From NCBI GenBank assembly GCA_001915925.1, contig MNRL01000020.1, forward strand, positions 1 to 64,000: DNA of 64,000 nucleotides, read 5' to 3'. The translations under genes were made by a program, and so were the position numbers. Source of the DNA: Clostridium sp. CAG:354_28_25. GTDB taxonomy: Bacteria > Bacillota > Clostridia > TANB77 > CAG-508. Below the pieces are notes generated by a model. It had not been told where the DNA came from. It did no database searches and saw only the letters and a list, made by a program, of their open reading frames with translations. Below, in pieces: positions 43,713 to 51,799 of this stretch (position 1 is its first letter; each line of letters opens with the position of its first letter).

Positions 43713-44456
43713 ATGAATCAAATTCTGGTTACAGAAAAATTATATATAACACCTGAAATAAAGCGAAAAAAGAAATTATATAAATTCGAATTTTTTATTT
43801 CACTTGTAGTAGTTTGTGTCTTATCTTCTTATTACATATATGCAGAATATAATAAAAACAAAGATGAAGCGGTTTCTCAAGAAATATTGGCTGGTGCAAA
43901 TATTGTTGGGGAAGATCAAACAACAAAGCCAACAGAAAAATTAGTTGTAATGCTAGATAATGATGTAAATACAGTTGGAACAGAAGATGATTCAGCTATT
44001 GCAAATTTAGACGAAGAAACAAAATCTGTTTTATCAAAAGAGTTTACAACAGCAGATGGACATGTATATAAACCAATTGCAACTATTAGAATTCCAAAAA
44101 TAAATATTTATTATCCAGTATTGTCAGAAACAACCGAGGAATTATTAAAAAAAGCACCTACAAAATTTATGTATGGCGAGCCAAACGAGGTTGGTAACTT
44201 CTGTATAGCAGGTCATAATTATAGGAATAAGAAATTCTTTAGCAAGGTTCCAACATTAGAAAATGGTGATATTATAGAGATAACAGATACAAAGGGAAGA
44301 ACAGTAAAATATACAGTATACAATAAATATACCGTTACAGATGATGATATGTCACCAGTTAGCCAATTAACAAATGGTAGAAAAGATATTACATTAATAA
44401 CTTGTACAGATGATTCAAAAGAAAGAGTAATAGTAAAAGCAACAGAGGTGTTATAA
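43713..44456 (+). CDS. sortase
   Basis: A 247-residue membrane-anchored transpeptidase with a signal anchor at about 26-44. The catalytic triad is His168 (AGHNYR), Cys231 in TLITCT and Arg238 (KERVIVKA). It cuts sorting signals and attaches surface proteins to the wall. The TLITC and short size point to class D or E. The long acidic linker (50-115) is Thr/Glu/Asp-rich. Its stop overlaps the next gene by one base. AAGGAGG precedes the ATG. Confidence 0.9.
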   Translation: MNQILVTEKLYITPEIKRKKKLYKFEFFISLVVVCVLSSYYIYAEYNKNKDEAVSQEILAGANIVGEDQTTKPTEKLVVMLDNDVNTVGTEDDSAIANLDEETKSVLSKEFTTADGHVYKPIATIRIPKINIYYPVLSETTEELLKKAPTKFMYGEPNEVGNFCIAGHNYRNKKFFSKVPTLENGDIIEITDTKGRTVKYTVYNKYTVTDDDMSPVSQLTNGRKDITLITCTDDSKERVIVKATEVL

Positions 44457-44632
44457 TGGAATATAATGTAGGGGATATAGTAAGAACAAAAAAGCCACAT
44501 CCATGTGGAAGTAAATTATGGAAGATAACAAGAGTTGGTGTAGACTTCGGTTTAAAATGCGAAGGATGTGGACATTTTATATTAGTAGAAAGACAAAAAG
44601 CTTTAAAAATGATAACTAAAAAAATAAATTAA
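44456..44632 (+). CDS. DUF951-family small protein
   Basis: A 58-residue protein starting MEYNVGDIVRTKKPHPCG, then LWKITRVGVDFGLKCEGCGHFILVERQKALK. This matches DUF951 (about 60-70 residues), with PHPCG and CEGCG Cys residues likely to bind zinc. The family is found next to many different genes in Firmicutes and its role is unknown. The ATG overlaps the sortase stop codon, with AGAGGTG in the sortase 3' end as its ribosome site. Confidence 0.88.
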   Translation: MEYNVGDIVRTKKPHPCGSKLWKITRVGVDFGLKCEGCGHFILVERQKALKMITKKIN

Positions 44633-44633
44633 G

Positions 44634-44666
44634 ATAGGGATTTAGGGATGTTCTTAAATGCCCTAT
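44634..44666. repeat. REP-like palindrome, copy 9
   Basis: ATAGGGATTT and AAATGCCCTAT arms with AGGGATGTTC in the core, followed by T5. It is placed to terminate the sortase-DUF951 transcript. Confidence 0.7.
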
Positions 44667-44813
44667 TTTTTATTTGAAAAATCAGAAATTTGTGATGAAA
44701 TGTTACGAGTTTACTAGTTGGGACTTGCTTAAAATAATATTTTATTTTAGAAAGGATGATGTATAGTAAAAAAAAGCTGTAACTCGTTAACTTAGCATCG
44801 AAAGGAGTATGTT

Positions 44814-45824
44814 ATGATTAAGGTTAATGTACAAGATAAAGATGCGCAACTGGTTGTGCTAAATACTCTTTATCCTGATTCAGGCATTAAGGTACGGATT
44901 GAAGGGGAGTTAGAGTTAGACGACATAACCGAAGAACTAGCGGTAGAGTTATTTAAAAACTTACTGCATAAAAATTTAGTTTCAGAAGTTACTTTTTCAT
45001 ATGTGGAAGAAAAGAGGAGTAAAGAAGAAGTTAAGAATGTTCAAAAGAGTCAGAGGTATGGGACACTTACAGAAAATGTTTATGGCTTTTTGGAAGAAAA
45101 CATAGGTCGGGCATTTTCAATAAAAGAGATTTCTGAGAAAACAGGAATTGAGTATTCTTCTGTAAATAATATAATTCGAAGGTTATACAATAACGGAAAA
45201 GTACAGAAGAATGACGAGAAAAAATATTTTTGTCCCATCAAAAGTGCTAATGTAGAGCAACCAAAGCATGAACCACTTGAAGAATCTTCAGGTGAGGAAG
45301 AAAAGAAAGAACCTGCAGGTGACGAAGAAGCACAATCTAAAGAACCTGAAACGCCACAACGAGGCGACAGCTCAGAGGCAGCTGAAGAGGATGAGACCCA
45401 AAAATTAAGTGAAAGCGAAAAAAAGGATATTATGCAACATTTGTTTTTGAACGAGGATTATGAAGATGTACTAAAATATATCTTTTCGACCAAAAACAAA
45501 TTTGTTGTAAAACTAGCACAGAAAAAGTTTGCAGGACCACGCGCCCAGCAACTTAGTGATGTAATCACTGCACTAAATAAAGCTGAAGTAATAGTGTTTA
45601 ATGATGACTTTAGTGAAGGTGGTTCATACGAAATTTCTGCTAGTTGGAGAATATGGGCTTATCTGTTTAGGGCAAAAAGAGAAGTCGCTTCTAAAACTAT
45701 AGAGGTTGATCTTCAAATGAAGCCGAGTGAGTTTAATGCTGGAATTAAAGAAGCCTTAGAAAAAGGTATAGTAAAAAAAGAAGTGGACGAGAAGCTTAAG
45801 ATTACGACTTATTGTGTCGCCTAA
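44814..45824 (+). CDS. uncharacterised winged-helix protein with an acidic linker
   Basis: I do not recognise this 336-residue protein. An N-terminal 70-residue alpha/beta part is followed by a probable winged helix (about 82-135: YGFLEEN, FSIKEISEKTGIEYSSVNNIIRRLYNNG). Then comes a Glu/Pro/Ser-rich linker (about 145-200) and a C-terminal alpha/beta domain (about 200-336). No enzyme motif is visible. Codon use (CGG, CTT, GAC, GCC) differs from the neighbours and matches the 24246 and 49714 loci. GAAAGGAG precedes the ATG. DNA binding is inferred from the winged-helix pattern. Confidence 0.6.
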   Translation: MIKVNVQDKDAQLVVLNTLYPDSGIKVRIEGELELDDITEELAVELFKNLLHKNLVSEVTFSYVEEKRSKEEVKNVQKSQRYGTLTENVYGFLEENIGRAFSIKEISEKTGIEYSSVNNIIRRLYNNGKVQKNDEKKYFCPIKSANVEQPKHEPLEESSGEEEKKEPAGDEEAQSKEPETPQRGDSSEAAEEDETQKLSESEKKDIMQHLFLNEDYEDVLKYIFSTKNKFVVKLAQKKFAGPRAQQLSDVITALNKAEVIVFNDDFSEGGSYEISASWRIWAYLFRAKREVASKTIEVDLQMKPSEFNAGIKEALEKGIVKKEVDEKLKITTYCVA

Positions 45825-45846
45825 TGTACAATGTTTGTATGTTGAA

Positions 45847-45881
45847 AAAGGAGAGTTGGATTTTATCCAGCTCTCCTTTAT
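45847..45881 (+). terminator. terminator after the 44814 gene
   Basis: AAAGGAGAGTTGGAT pairs with ATCCAGCTCTCCTTT (one G-U pair), loop TTT. It is convergent with engB. Confidence 0.8.
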
Positions 45882-45892
45882 GCAGATATCTT

Positions 45893-46474
45893 TTAAATAT
45901 ATTTTTCGATTTCATTCCAAACGTTTTCTGTATAAATTCTTCTTTCAGAAGAAAATGGTAAAGTAGTGATATCACCAATTGGATTTAAAGTTTTCTGAAT
46001 TTCTTGTGTAGCCGCATCAACTTTAGTAACTGCAATCTTATCTGCTTTATTTGCAATAATGATAAATGGAATTTTACTACTTATAATATAATTATACATT
46101 AACTTATCATTTTCTGTTGGTTTATGTCTTATATCAACTAAAAATATAATTAAAGAAATTTGTTTTCTTTTATGAAGGTATTCTTCTATAAAATTTCCAA
46201 CTATAACTTGCTCTTTTTTAGACATTTTACTATATCCATAGCCAGGTAAATCGACAAAATAGAATTTAGAATCTATATTGTAAAAATTTATTTGTCTAGT
46301 TTTACCAGGTTCACTACTGGTTTTTGCTAGTTTTTTTCTATTAATTAAAGTATTTATAAATGAAGATTTACCAACATTAGATTTACCGACTAATACAACC
46401 TCTGGAAAATTAGTTGAAGGATATTGTTTAGGTCCAACTGCAGAAATCTCAAATTTGGGTTCTTTTACTATCAT
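45893..46474 (-). CDS. engB: ribosome biogenesis GTP-binding protein EngB (YsxC)
   Basis: A 193-residue GTPase, standard length. GKSNVGKSSFIN (G1), PGKTRQINFY (G2), FVDLPGYGYSK (G3) and IANKADK (G4) are intact. It is needed for late 50S ribosomal subunit assembly. A GGAG site precedes the ATG. In many Firmicutes it follows clpX/lon; here it is alone. Confidence 0.96.
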   Translation of the reverse strand: MIVKEPKFEISAVGPKQYPSTNFPEVVLVGKSNVGKSSFINTLINRKKLAKTSSEPGKTRQINFYNIDSKFYFVDLPGYGYSKMSKKEQVIVGNFIEEYLHKRKQISLIIFLVDIRHKPTENDKLMYNYIISSKIPFIIIANKADKIAVTKVDAATQEIQKTLNPIGDITTLPFSSERRIYTENVWNEIEKYI

Positions 46475-46570
46475 AAAAATTCTCCTTACTATTAATATTG
46501 ATATATTTTAACATAAAATTAGCGAATTTACAATGACAAAAAAATAAGGGATTATCAAAAATTAATATTA

Positions 46571-46599
46571 TTGAAAAATTTTTTCTTATATGATATTTT
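46571..46599 (+). promoter_or_regulatory. promoter of the 46622-47580 genes
   Basis: TTGAAA (46571-46576) and extended TGATATTTT (46591-46599) are 17 bases apart. Confidence 0.6.
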
Positions 46600-46621
46600 A
46601 TAAAAAAGGAGTGAGGAGAAA

Positions 46622-46972
46622 ATGAATAAAACTGATAGAGAATTATTAAAAGATGCATTAGAATTAAAAGTTCAAATAAGAAATTTATCTAGTGAAGAAC
46701 AAAAAGAAATTTTACTTAATAAGATATCAGAAATAAGAGAATGTCTTCAAAAAATTTCATTAGCATTTGAGAAGTATGAATTAAGTAGTAGACAAAAAGA
46801 AGTAGAAAGTTTAGCCTTAATAGAAGATAAGGATATAGCAGATACATATTGGGAAATATATGATTTTATTGATGATTATGGTGATTCAAAAAACGGAAGA
46901 GTGCATATTGAAGAAGTAGAGAAATTAGAGAAAATGCTAAATAATTTAGAGCAAAAGTGCAAAAGAAACTAA
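46622..46972 (+). CDS. small uncharacterised helical protein
   Basis: A 116-residue charged protein (MNKTDRELLKDALELKVQI…), probably all helical with coiled-coil tendency, no membrane segment or Cys motif. GGAGTGAGGAG lies just upstream. It is followed 23 bases later by a phosphoesterase gene, so they may form an operon. I do not recognise it. Confidence 0.6.
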   Translation: MNKTDRELLKDALELKVQIRNLSSEEQKEILLNKISEIRECLQKISLAFEKYELSSRQKEVESLALIEDKDIADTYWEIYDFIDDYGDSKNGRVHIEEVEKLEKMLNNLEQKCKRN

Positions 46973-46995
46973 GAAAAATAATATAGGAGAAAATT

Positions 46996-47580
46996 GTGAA
47001 AATATTAATAATAACAGATTGTCATCATTTATTACCAGAAGAAGCAGAAAAATTAGCAGACTTAGAATATGATGTATGTTTTTTTCTTGGAGATATAAGT
47101 GGAAAATATATTGATATGCTTTTGATGTACTTAGATAAGGATAAAGTTTATGGGATACTAGGAAATCATGATGAATTTGGTGTATTGGAAGCAAGAAATA
47201 TTCCTAATATACATTGTAAGTTAATAGAAATAAATGGTACTAGTTTTTTAGGATTTGAGGGAAGTAATAGATATAAACGTGGAGAATTTCCGATGTTTAC
47301 ACAAAAAGAAGCAAGGAAATTATTAATGAAATGCCCTAAAGCAGATATTTTACTGTCACATGATTCTCCATATAAATTATATTCTGATGGAAAAGATTTA
47401 GCACATTGTGGATTAAAAGCTATATCTAAATATATAAAAAAGTATAAACCTATTTTTAATATACACGGACATCAACATATTAATTCAAAGAAAACTTTAA
47501 AAAACGAAACAAATGTAATATGTGTTTATAGAGCTAGTATTATAGATACTGAAACAAAAGATATAACTTTTATATTTTAA
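46996..47580 (+). CDS. metallophosphoesterase family protein
   Basis: A 194-residue calcineurin-like phosphoesterase starting at GTG 46996 with AGGAGA upstream. The metal-binding motifs are in order: DCHH, FLGDIS, GNHDEF, LLSHDSP and HGHQHIN. Substrate is unknown. The fold is the same as in the 56622 protein, but the two are not close in sequence. Confidence 0.85.
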   Translation: MKILIITDCHHLLPEEAEKLADLEYDVCFFLGDISGKYIDMLLMYLDKDKVYGILGNHDEFGVLEARNIPNIHCKLIEINGTSFLGFEGSNRYKRGEFPMFTQKEARKLLMKCPKADILLSHDSPYKLYSDGKDLAHCGLKAISKYIKKYKPIFNIHGHQHINSKKTLKNETNVICVYRASIIDTETKDITFIF

Positions 47581-47598
47581 ATAATTAAGTATAAATAA

Positions 47599-47640
47599 CA
47601 AAACCAAGAAAATTTTTATAAATTTCTTGGTTTTGATTTT
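47599..47640 (+). terminator. terminator after the phosphoesterase
   Basis: CAAAACCAAGAAA (47599-47611) pairs with TTTCTTGGTTTTG (47623-47635) followed by TTTT. Confidence 0.85.
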
Positions 47641-47643
47641 TCA

Positions 47644-47678
47644 AATAGGGATTTAAGGAACGTCCCCCAATCCCTATT
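47644..47678. repeat. REP-like palindrome, copy 10
   Basis: AATAGGGATT and AATCCCTATT arms enclose GGAACGTCCCC. It lies immediately after serS (minus strand) and can act as its terminator. Confidence 0.75.
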
Positions 47679-47680
47679 TT

Positions 47681-48964
47681 CTATTTTACTGTAATTTTTT
47701 CTAATCCACCCATATATGGTCTTAATACTTCTGGAACGATTACACTTCCATCTGGTTGATAATTGTTTTCCATAATTGCAATTAACATACGTGGTGGAGC
47801 TACAACAGTGTTGTTTAAAGTATGTGCAAAATAGTTTCCTTTTTCACCTTTTATTCTAATTCCTAATCTACGAGCTTGTGCATCCGTTAAGTTAGAACAG
47901 CTTCCAACTTCAAAATATTTCTTTTGTCTTGGACTCCATGCTTCTACATCACAAGATTTAGCTTTTAAGTCTGCCAAGTCACCACTACAACATTCTAAAG
48001 TTCTTACTGGAATATTCATACTTCTAAAGAATTCTACTGTATATGACCACATTTTATTATACCAATCCCAAGAATCTTCTGGTTCGCATACAACAATCAT
48101 TTCTTGTTTTTCAAATTGATGAATTCTATATACACCACGTTCTTCTAATCCATGTGCACCTTTTTCTTTTCTAAAACATGGAGAATATGATGTCATTGTA
48201 TAAGGCATATCCTCTTTTTTTAGAATTTGTCCTTTAAATTTTCCAATCATAGAATGCTCGCTTGTACCAATTAAGTACAAATCTTCTCCTTCAATTTTGT
48301 ACATCATTGCATCCATTTCTTCAAAACTCATAACACCAGTTACTACATCACTTCTAATCATATAAGGTGGTATACAATAAGTAAACCCTTTATTAATCAT
48401 AAAATCTCTTGCATATGTTAAAACAGCAGAATGTAATCTTGCAACATCTCCCATTAAGTAGTAAAAACCTTGTCCTGCAACACGTCTTGCACTATCTAAG
48501 TCTAATCCACCTAAAGCTTCTAAAATTTCACCATGGAATGGAATTTCATAATCTGGAACTACAGGTTCTCCAAATTTTTCAATTTCTACATTTTCGCTAT
48601 CATCTTTTCCTATTGGAACAGACTCATGCATAATGTTTGGAATTTTCATCATTCTAGTTTTAATTTCTTCTGCATATTTATTTTCTAAAGCTTCATTTTC
48701 TTCTAGTTTATTATTGATTTCTTGAACTTCAGCTTTAATTTTTTCTGCTTCATCTTTTTTACCATTTCTCATTAAATTTCCAATTTCAGCACTTAGTGTT
48801 TTTCTTTTGTTTCTTAATTCGTCACCAGTAAGTGTAGCTTCTCTAGATTTTTTGTCTAAATCTATAACTTCATCAACTAAAACTAGTTTTTCATCTTGAA
48901 ATTTTTTCTTTATATTTTCCTTAACAATGTCAGGATTTTCTCTTAAAAATTTAATATCTATCAT
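47681..48964 (-). CDS. serS: seryl-tRNA synthetase
   Basis: A 427-residue class II synthetase. The N-terminal tRNA-binding coiled coil (about 30-100) is followed by the catalytic core with motif 2 (FRKEKGAHGLEERGVYRIHQFEK) and motif 3 (NNTVVAPPRMLIAIMENNYQPDGS). It charges tRNA-Ser. It is the second gene behind a serine T-box, with the DUF1653 gene between; GGAGG precedes the ATG. Confidence 0.97.
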   Translation of the reverse strand: MIDIKFLRENPDIVKENIKKKFQDEKLVLVDEVIDLDKKSREATLTGDELRNKRKTLSAEIGNLMRNGKKDEAEKIKAEVQEINNKLEENEALENKYAEEIKTRMMKIPNIMHESVPIGKDDSENVEIEKFGEPVVPDYEIPFHGEILEALGGLDLDSARRVAGQGFYYLMGDVARLHSAVLTYARDFMINKGFTYCIPPYMIRSDVVTGVMSFEEMDAMMYKIEGEDLYLIGTSEHSMIGKFKGQILKKEDMPYTMTSYSPCFRKEKGAHGLEERGVYRIHQFEKQEMIVVCEPEDSWDWYNKMWSYTVEFFRSMNIPVRTLECCSGDLADLKAKSCDVEAWSPRQKKYFEVGSCSNLTDAQARRLGIRIKGEKGNYFAHTLNNTVVAPPRMLIAIMENNYQPDGSVIVPEVLRPYMGGLEKITVK

Positions 48965-48979
48965 ATTAATTCCTCCTAA

Positions 48980-49243
48980 TTATTTTTTTGTATAATCTAA
49001 AGTTAAGTCTTTGGCTACTTCAAATCTATGTTTTTGACCAGTAATATTGTCTGGTCTTTCTGGAATTTCCTCTAAAAACATTTTTTCTGGTCTTACCCAA
49101 ATATAATTTCCATCTTCTCTTGGATATAAAGGTTTATATACTACCATTCTTTCTTTTGTTTCCGAATCACAAGCTACATTTTCTACAAAATAATAATTTC
49201 CTTTAAAATGACGATAAACTTTTCCAATTTCTACATGTTCCAT
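48980..49243 (-). CDS. DUF1653-family protein
   Basis: An 87-residue protein starting MEHVEIGKVYRHFKGNYYFVENVA, then VVYKPLY, IWVRPEKMF and a basic end; this is the DUF1653 pattern, a small beta-rich domain of unknown function. GGAGG 7 bases upstream selects ATG 49243. It lies between the T-box terminator and serS, so serine-tRNA starvation should induce it with serS. Confidence 0.8.
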   Translation of the reverse strand: MEHVEIGKVYRHFKGNYYFVENVACDSETKERMVVYKPLYPREDGNYIWVRPEKMFLEEIPERPDNITGQKHRFEVAKDLTLDYTKK

Positions 49244-49553
49244 AAAAATACCTCCATTATACAAAATATATTCTAATAAATTGGGCTAAAACAAGCACAA
49301 TTTAATTTAGACAAACAAAAATCGTCCTTATATAAAAATATAAGGACGAATATAATCCGCGGTGCCACCTTAAGTTATTATAAAAATAATACACTCGATT
49401 AGTAGGATAACCGCCTAACTTACGGTTTAGTTTTCACTAAAAACATCTAAGAGTAGATTCACATATAAATTTTATTTACTTACACCACCCGTAAACTCTC
49501 TAAAAAAATTAAATATGTTACTATTCTCTTATCAAACGTTTATATTAATATGT
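49244..49553 (-). promoter_or_regulatory. serine T-box riboswitch
   Basis: The minus-strand leader has the T-box parts in order: a stem I with AGAGAGTTTACGGGTGGTG; a specifier loop GAA-UCU-ACUC with the serine codon UCU (49455-49457); the antiterminator core AAGGTGGCACCGCGG (49357-49371); and a terminator, TCGTCCTTATAT pairing with ATATAAGGACGA, then T residues (49316-49349). The TGGC bulge pairs with the GCCA end expected of tRNA-Ser with a G discriminator. Uncharged tRNA-Ser should switch on DUF1653-serS. Confidence 0.95.
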
Positions 49554-49558
49554 AACAC

Positions 49559-49587
49559 ATTTTAACATAATATGTATAAATATTCAA
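49559..49587 (-). promoter_or_regulatory. promoter of the serine T-box operon
   Basis: On the minus strand TTGAAT (49582-49587) and TAAAAT (49559-49564) are 17 bases apart. Confidence 0.75.
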
Positions 49588-49608
49588 TAAAAATCGTAAA
49601 AAATTATT

Positions 49609-49645
49609 AATCGGGATTTGGGGGACGTTGGTTAAATCCTGATTT
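49609..49645. repeat. REP-like element, copy 11 (partly decayed)
   Basis: AATCGGGATTT and AAATCCTGATTT arms enclose GGGGGACGTTGG. It lies between the divergent promoters of the serS operon and the 49714 pair. Confidence 0.65.
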
Positions 49646-49650
49646 GACAC

Positions 49651-49679
49651 TTGGAAAATTATGTTAAGTATGGTATAAT
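49651..49679 (+). promoter_or_regulatory. promoter of the 49714-50655 genes
   Basis: TTGGAA (49651-49656) and extended TGGTATAAT (49671-49679) are 17 bases apart. Confidence 0.65.
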
Positions 49680-49713
49680 AAAATGCAGAAAAAAGTGAAG
49701 GAGGCTCAAAAGA

Positions 49714-50067
49714 ATGAGAGAGTTTAACAAAAAGAATAGCGAGAAGCTATTCTTACTGAAGGTATGCTTACCTGCAGCGTATGAACAAATTGGAAATGAA
49801 GGTGTTGAAGCAGTCGAAAAGGGCTGGGCCAAGGAACAGGATTTTAAATTTATCAACGACCTAGTTCACAAGTATGTAGCAAAAGCTACAGAAGAAGCCA
49901 TTTCTTATGAGGGAAGTATGCAGGAGAAGATGGAATTAATCAGAACATTCAACTACTTCTTATATGCGTATATTGAGAGAACAAGTCCAAAAACGTTGGA
50001 AGAACTGAATGTTGTAATTAAAGAGTACTATGAAAATGTCGAAGATTCAGTCATATTAGGAGGTTAA
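49714..50067 (+). CDS. small uncharacterised helical protein
   Basis: A 117-residue, mostly helical soluble protein (MREFNKKNSEKLFLLKVCLPAAYEQIGNEG…), without a recognisable motif. GAAGGAGG precedes the ATG. Its stop directly abuts the next start codon (TAA-ATG), so the two are translated together. Codon choices (CTG, GCC, GTC) are unlike the local AT-rich norm. Confidence 0.65.
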   Translation: MREFNKKNSEKLFLLKVCLPAAYEQIGNEGVEAVEKGWAKEQDFKFINDLVHKYVAKATEEAISYEGSMQEKMELIRTFNYFLYAYIERTSPKTLEELNVVIKEYYENVEDSVILGG

Positions 50068-50655
50068 ATGCATATGATTTTTAAAGACAGATTCGAAAAA
50101 ATGTCACGTAAAGACTTGGAAGAAGAAATCCGCGTATATAAGGATTTCTCCAAGTATACTCGGAAAGAACTGGAGAATGAATTAAGAATTCTTCTTCCAG
50201 ATATTAATTTGAACGAATTCTCTGACCAGGACTTGGAAGATTTGTTAAGAAGTAATTATACCTTCGAGGAGTATAGCACCGAAGAGCTTCGGGAAGAAGC
50301 AAGAAGACATGAACGCTTCGAAGAGTGGAGTAGAGAAGAACTCGAAGAAGATTATGAAAAATTAGAGCAGCCACAATCAAAGGTGGAACGATATAAGACT
50401 ATAAGATGGATTCTTATAGCAGTACTTTGTGCTTTTTTAGGATATTACTTTGGAAGCATGAATACAGAGCTTAAATATCTCGAACAGAGAATCGAGCAAC
50501 TGCAACAGGAAGTGAATCTTATCGAGTATCAAAACGAACAGTTGGAAGACAATGTGGATACTTTATCAGATATTGTAGATTTAATAATAATCTACATTAC
50601 GTCCGACGACCTTCCAGAAGTAGAAAATCCGGGTACATCAGCAGAAATTATTTAA
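50068..50655 (+). CDS. repeat-containing membrane coiled-coil protein
   Basis: A 195-residue protein, not recognised. Residues 5-110 hold about five short degenerate repeats of pattern F-x-x-[MYW]-[ST]-x-[KE]-[DE]-L-x-x-E (F-EKMSRKDLEEE, FSKYTRKELENE, FSDQDLEDLL, FEEYSTEELREE, FEEWSREELEED). A single membrane helix follows (about 115-133: WILIAVLCAFLGYYFGSM), then a Leu/Gln coiled coil (about 135-180) on the far side. AGGAGG lies before ATG 50068. Codon use (CGC, CGG, CTC, CTT, TCC) stands out strongly. Confidence 0.65.
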   Translation: MHMIFKDRFEKMSRKDLEEEIRVYKDFSKYTRKELENELRILLPDINLNEFSDQDLEDLLRSNYTFEEYSTEELREEARRHERFEEWSREELEEDYEKLEQPQSKVERYKTIRWILIAVLCAFLGYYFGSMNTELKYLEQRIEQLQQEVNLIEYQNEQLEDNVDTLSDIVDLIIIYITSDDLPEVENPGTSAEII

Positions 50656-50679
50656 AAAAACAAAACTTCACATCTTTTT

Positions 50680-50712
50680 CCCCTGGCGAAAGCCAGGGGC
50701 ATTTCTGTTTTA
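50680..50712 (+). terminator. G+C-rich terminator after the 49714-50655 pair
   Basis: CCCCTGGC-GAAA-GCCAGGGG (50680-50699) is a perfect stem with a GNRA loop, followed by a T-rich stretch. It is far richer in G+C than other terminators in the window. Confidence 0.8.
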
Positions 50713-50739
50713 TAGAATAAAATTTAAGAAAAAACGAAA

Positions 50740-50774
50740 TTTTGTTTGACAAACAAAAAATCATATGATAGTAT
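50740..50774 (+). promoter_or_regulatory. lexA promoter with overlapping palindrome
   Basis: TTGACA (50746-50751) and extended TGATAGTAT (50766-50774) are 17 bases apart. A perfect palindrome TTTTGTTTG-A-CAAACAAAA (50740-50758) covers the -35 box and is a candidate autorepressor site. It is not the Bacillus GAAC-N4-GTTC box. Confidence 0.7.
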
Positions 50775-50803
50775 GTAAAAAAATAAAGTGGAGGCGTGAA
50801 CAA

Positions 50804-51445
50804 GTGAAAAAAGATAAAAGCGATTTAAATAAAAGAGAAGTAGCAATCTTAAACTTTATATCCAAACAAATAAAAGCTAATCAATATCCACCATCAGTAA
50901 GAGAAATTTGTAAAGCTGTAGGGCTAAATTCAACAGCAACAGTACATGGATATTTAGAGAAATTAGAACAAAAAGGTTATATAAGAAAAGAATCTCAAAA
51001 AGGAAGAGCGTTAAGAGTTGTTAATGAAGAGGATGTTATAAGAAAACCAAAAGATTTATATGCTGGTAAAGAATTGGTAGATGTACCAGTTGTAGGAAAA
51101 ATAACTGCAGGTGCACCAATATTAGCAGTAGAAAATATAACAGATACTTTTCCAATTCCTTTAGATTTCGTAGGAAATTCAGAAAGCTTTATGCTAACTG
51201 TTAGAGGAGAAAGTATGATAGAAGCAGGTATTTTAGATGGCGACTATATATTAGTAAAACAACAAAATACTGCAGAAAATGGTGAAATTGTTGTAGCGTT
51301 AATAGATGACGAAGCAACAGTAAAAACATTCTATAAAGAAAAAGATTATATAAGATTACAACCAGAGAATCGTACAATGGCTCCAATAATTGTTCCAGAT
51401 TGTAAGATACTTGGTAAAGTAGCTGGCGTATTTAGAAAAATGTAG
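50804..51445 (+). CDS. lexA: LexA SOS repressor
   Basis: A 213-residue repressor. The N-terminal winged helix ([13 protein letters not shown]…[33 protein letters not shown]) is typical. The Ala-Gly cleavage site lies in [11 protein letters not shown], the catalytic Ser in [10 protein letters not shown] and the Lys in [11 protein letters not shown] start at GTG 50804, because GTGGAGG is 9 bases upstream and the in-frame ATG 50765 lies before the predicted transcription start. Confidence 0.95.
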   Translation: MKKDKSDLNKREVAILNFISKQIKANQYPPSVREICKAVGLNSTATVHGYLEKLEQKGYIRKESQKGRALRVVNEEDVIRKPKDLYAGKELVDVPVVGKITAGAPILAVENITDTFPIPLDFVGNSESFMLTVRGESMIEAGILDGDYILVKQQNTAENGEIVVALIDDEATVKTFYKEKDYIRLQPENRTMAPIIVPDCKILGKVAGVFRKM

Positions 51446-51493
51446 TATAAAATAAAACGACTTAAGACATAATATATTTTAGGTGAATATATT

Positions 51494-51658
51494 ATGAAAA
51501 AAGAAAAGAATGTTAACGAGATAGAAGTTGGAGAAGATGTAAGCAGAAATGGTGAATTTATACCAACGAAATTTGCATGGATAAGCTTAGGTTTTCAAAA
51601 AGAGAATGCAAAACGCTTACAAAATATAACTAAAAAAGATGATAAACATAGTAAGTAA
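51494..51658 (+). CDS. small uncharacterised protein
   Basis: A 54-residue protein (MKKEKNVNEIEVGEDVSRNGEFIPTKFAWISLGF…) with AGGTGA about 8 bases upstream. It follows lexA by 48 bases and may be in its transcript. It has a short hydrophobic centre, no Cys and a basic tail. I do not recognise it. Confidence 0.5.
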   Translation: MKKEKNVNEIEVGEDVSRNGEFIPTKFAWISLGFQKENAKRLQNITKKDDKHSK

Positions 51659-51671
51659 ATATAATAGAAAT

Positions 51672-51742
51672 TAAATGTGGCTTTATTAGTAGAAAGGGAT
51701 TTAAATTTCATTTCTGCAATTTAATAAATCCACATTTTTTAC
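51672..51742 (+). terminator. long terminator hairpin after lexA region
   Basis: TAAATGTGG-TTTATTA (51672-51688) pairs with TAATAAA-CCACATTT (51722-51737), with an inner GTAGAAA-TTTCTGC stem, and ends in T6. Confidence 0.7.
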
Positions 51743-51771
51743 TTGAAAGACAACCTAAAAAATGATAAAAT
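51743..51771 (+). promoter_or_regulatory. promoter of the 51800 gene
   Basis: TTGAAA (51743-51748) and extended TGATAAAAT (51763-51771) are 17 bases apart, matching the promoter at 6455. Confidence 0.7.
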
Positions 51772-51799
51772 GAAAGCGTTAGAAAAGGAGGAAATAAGT

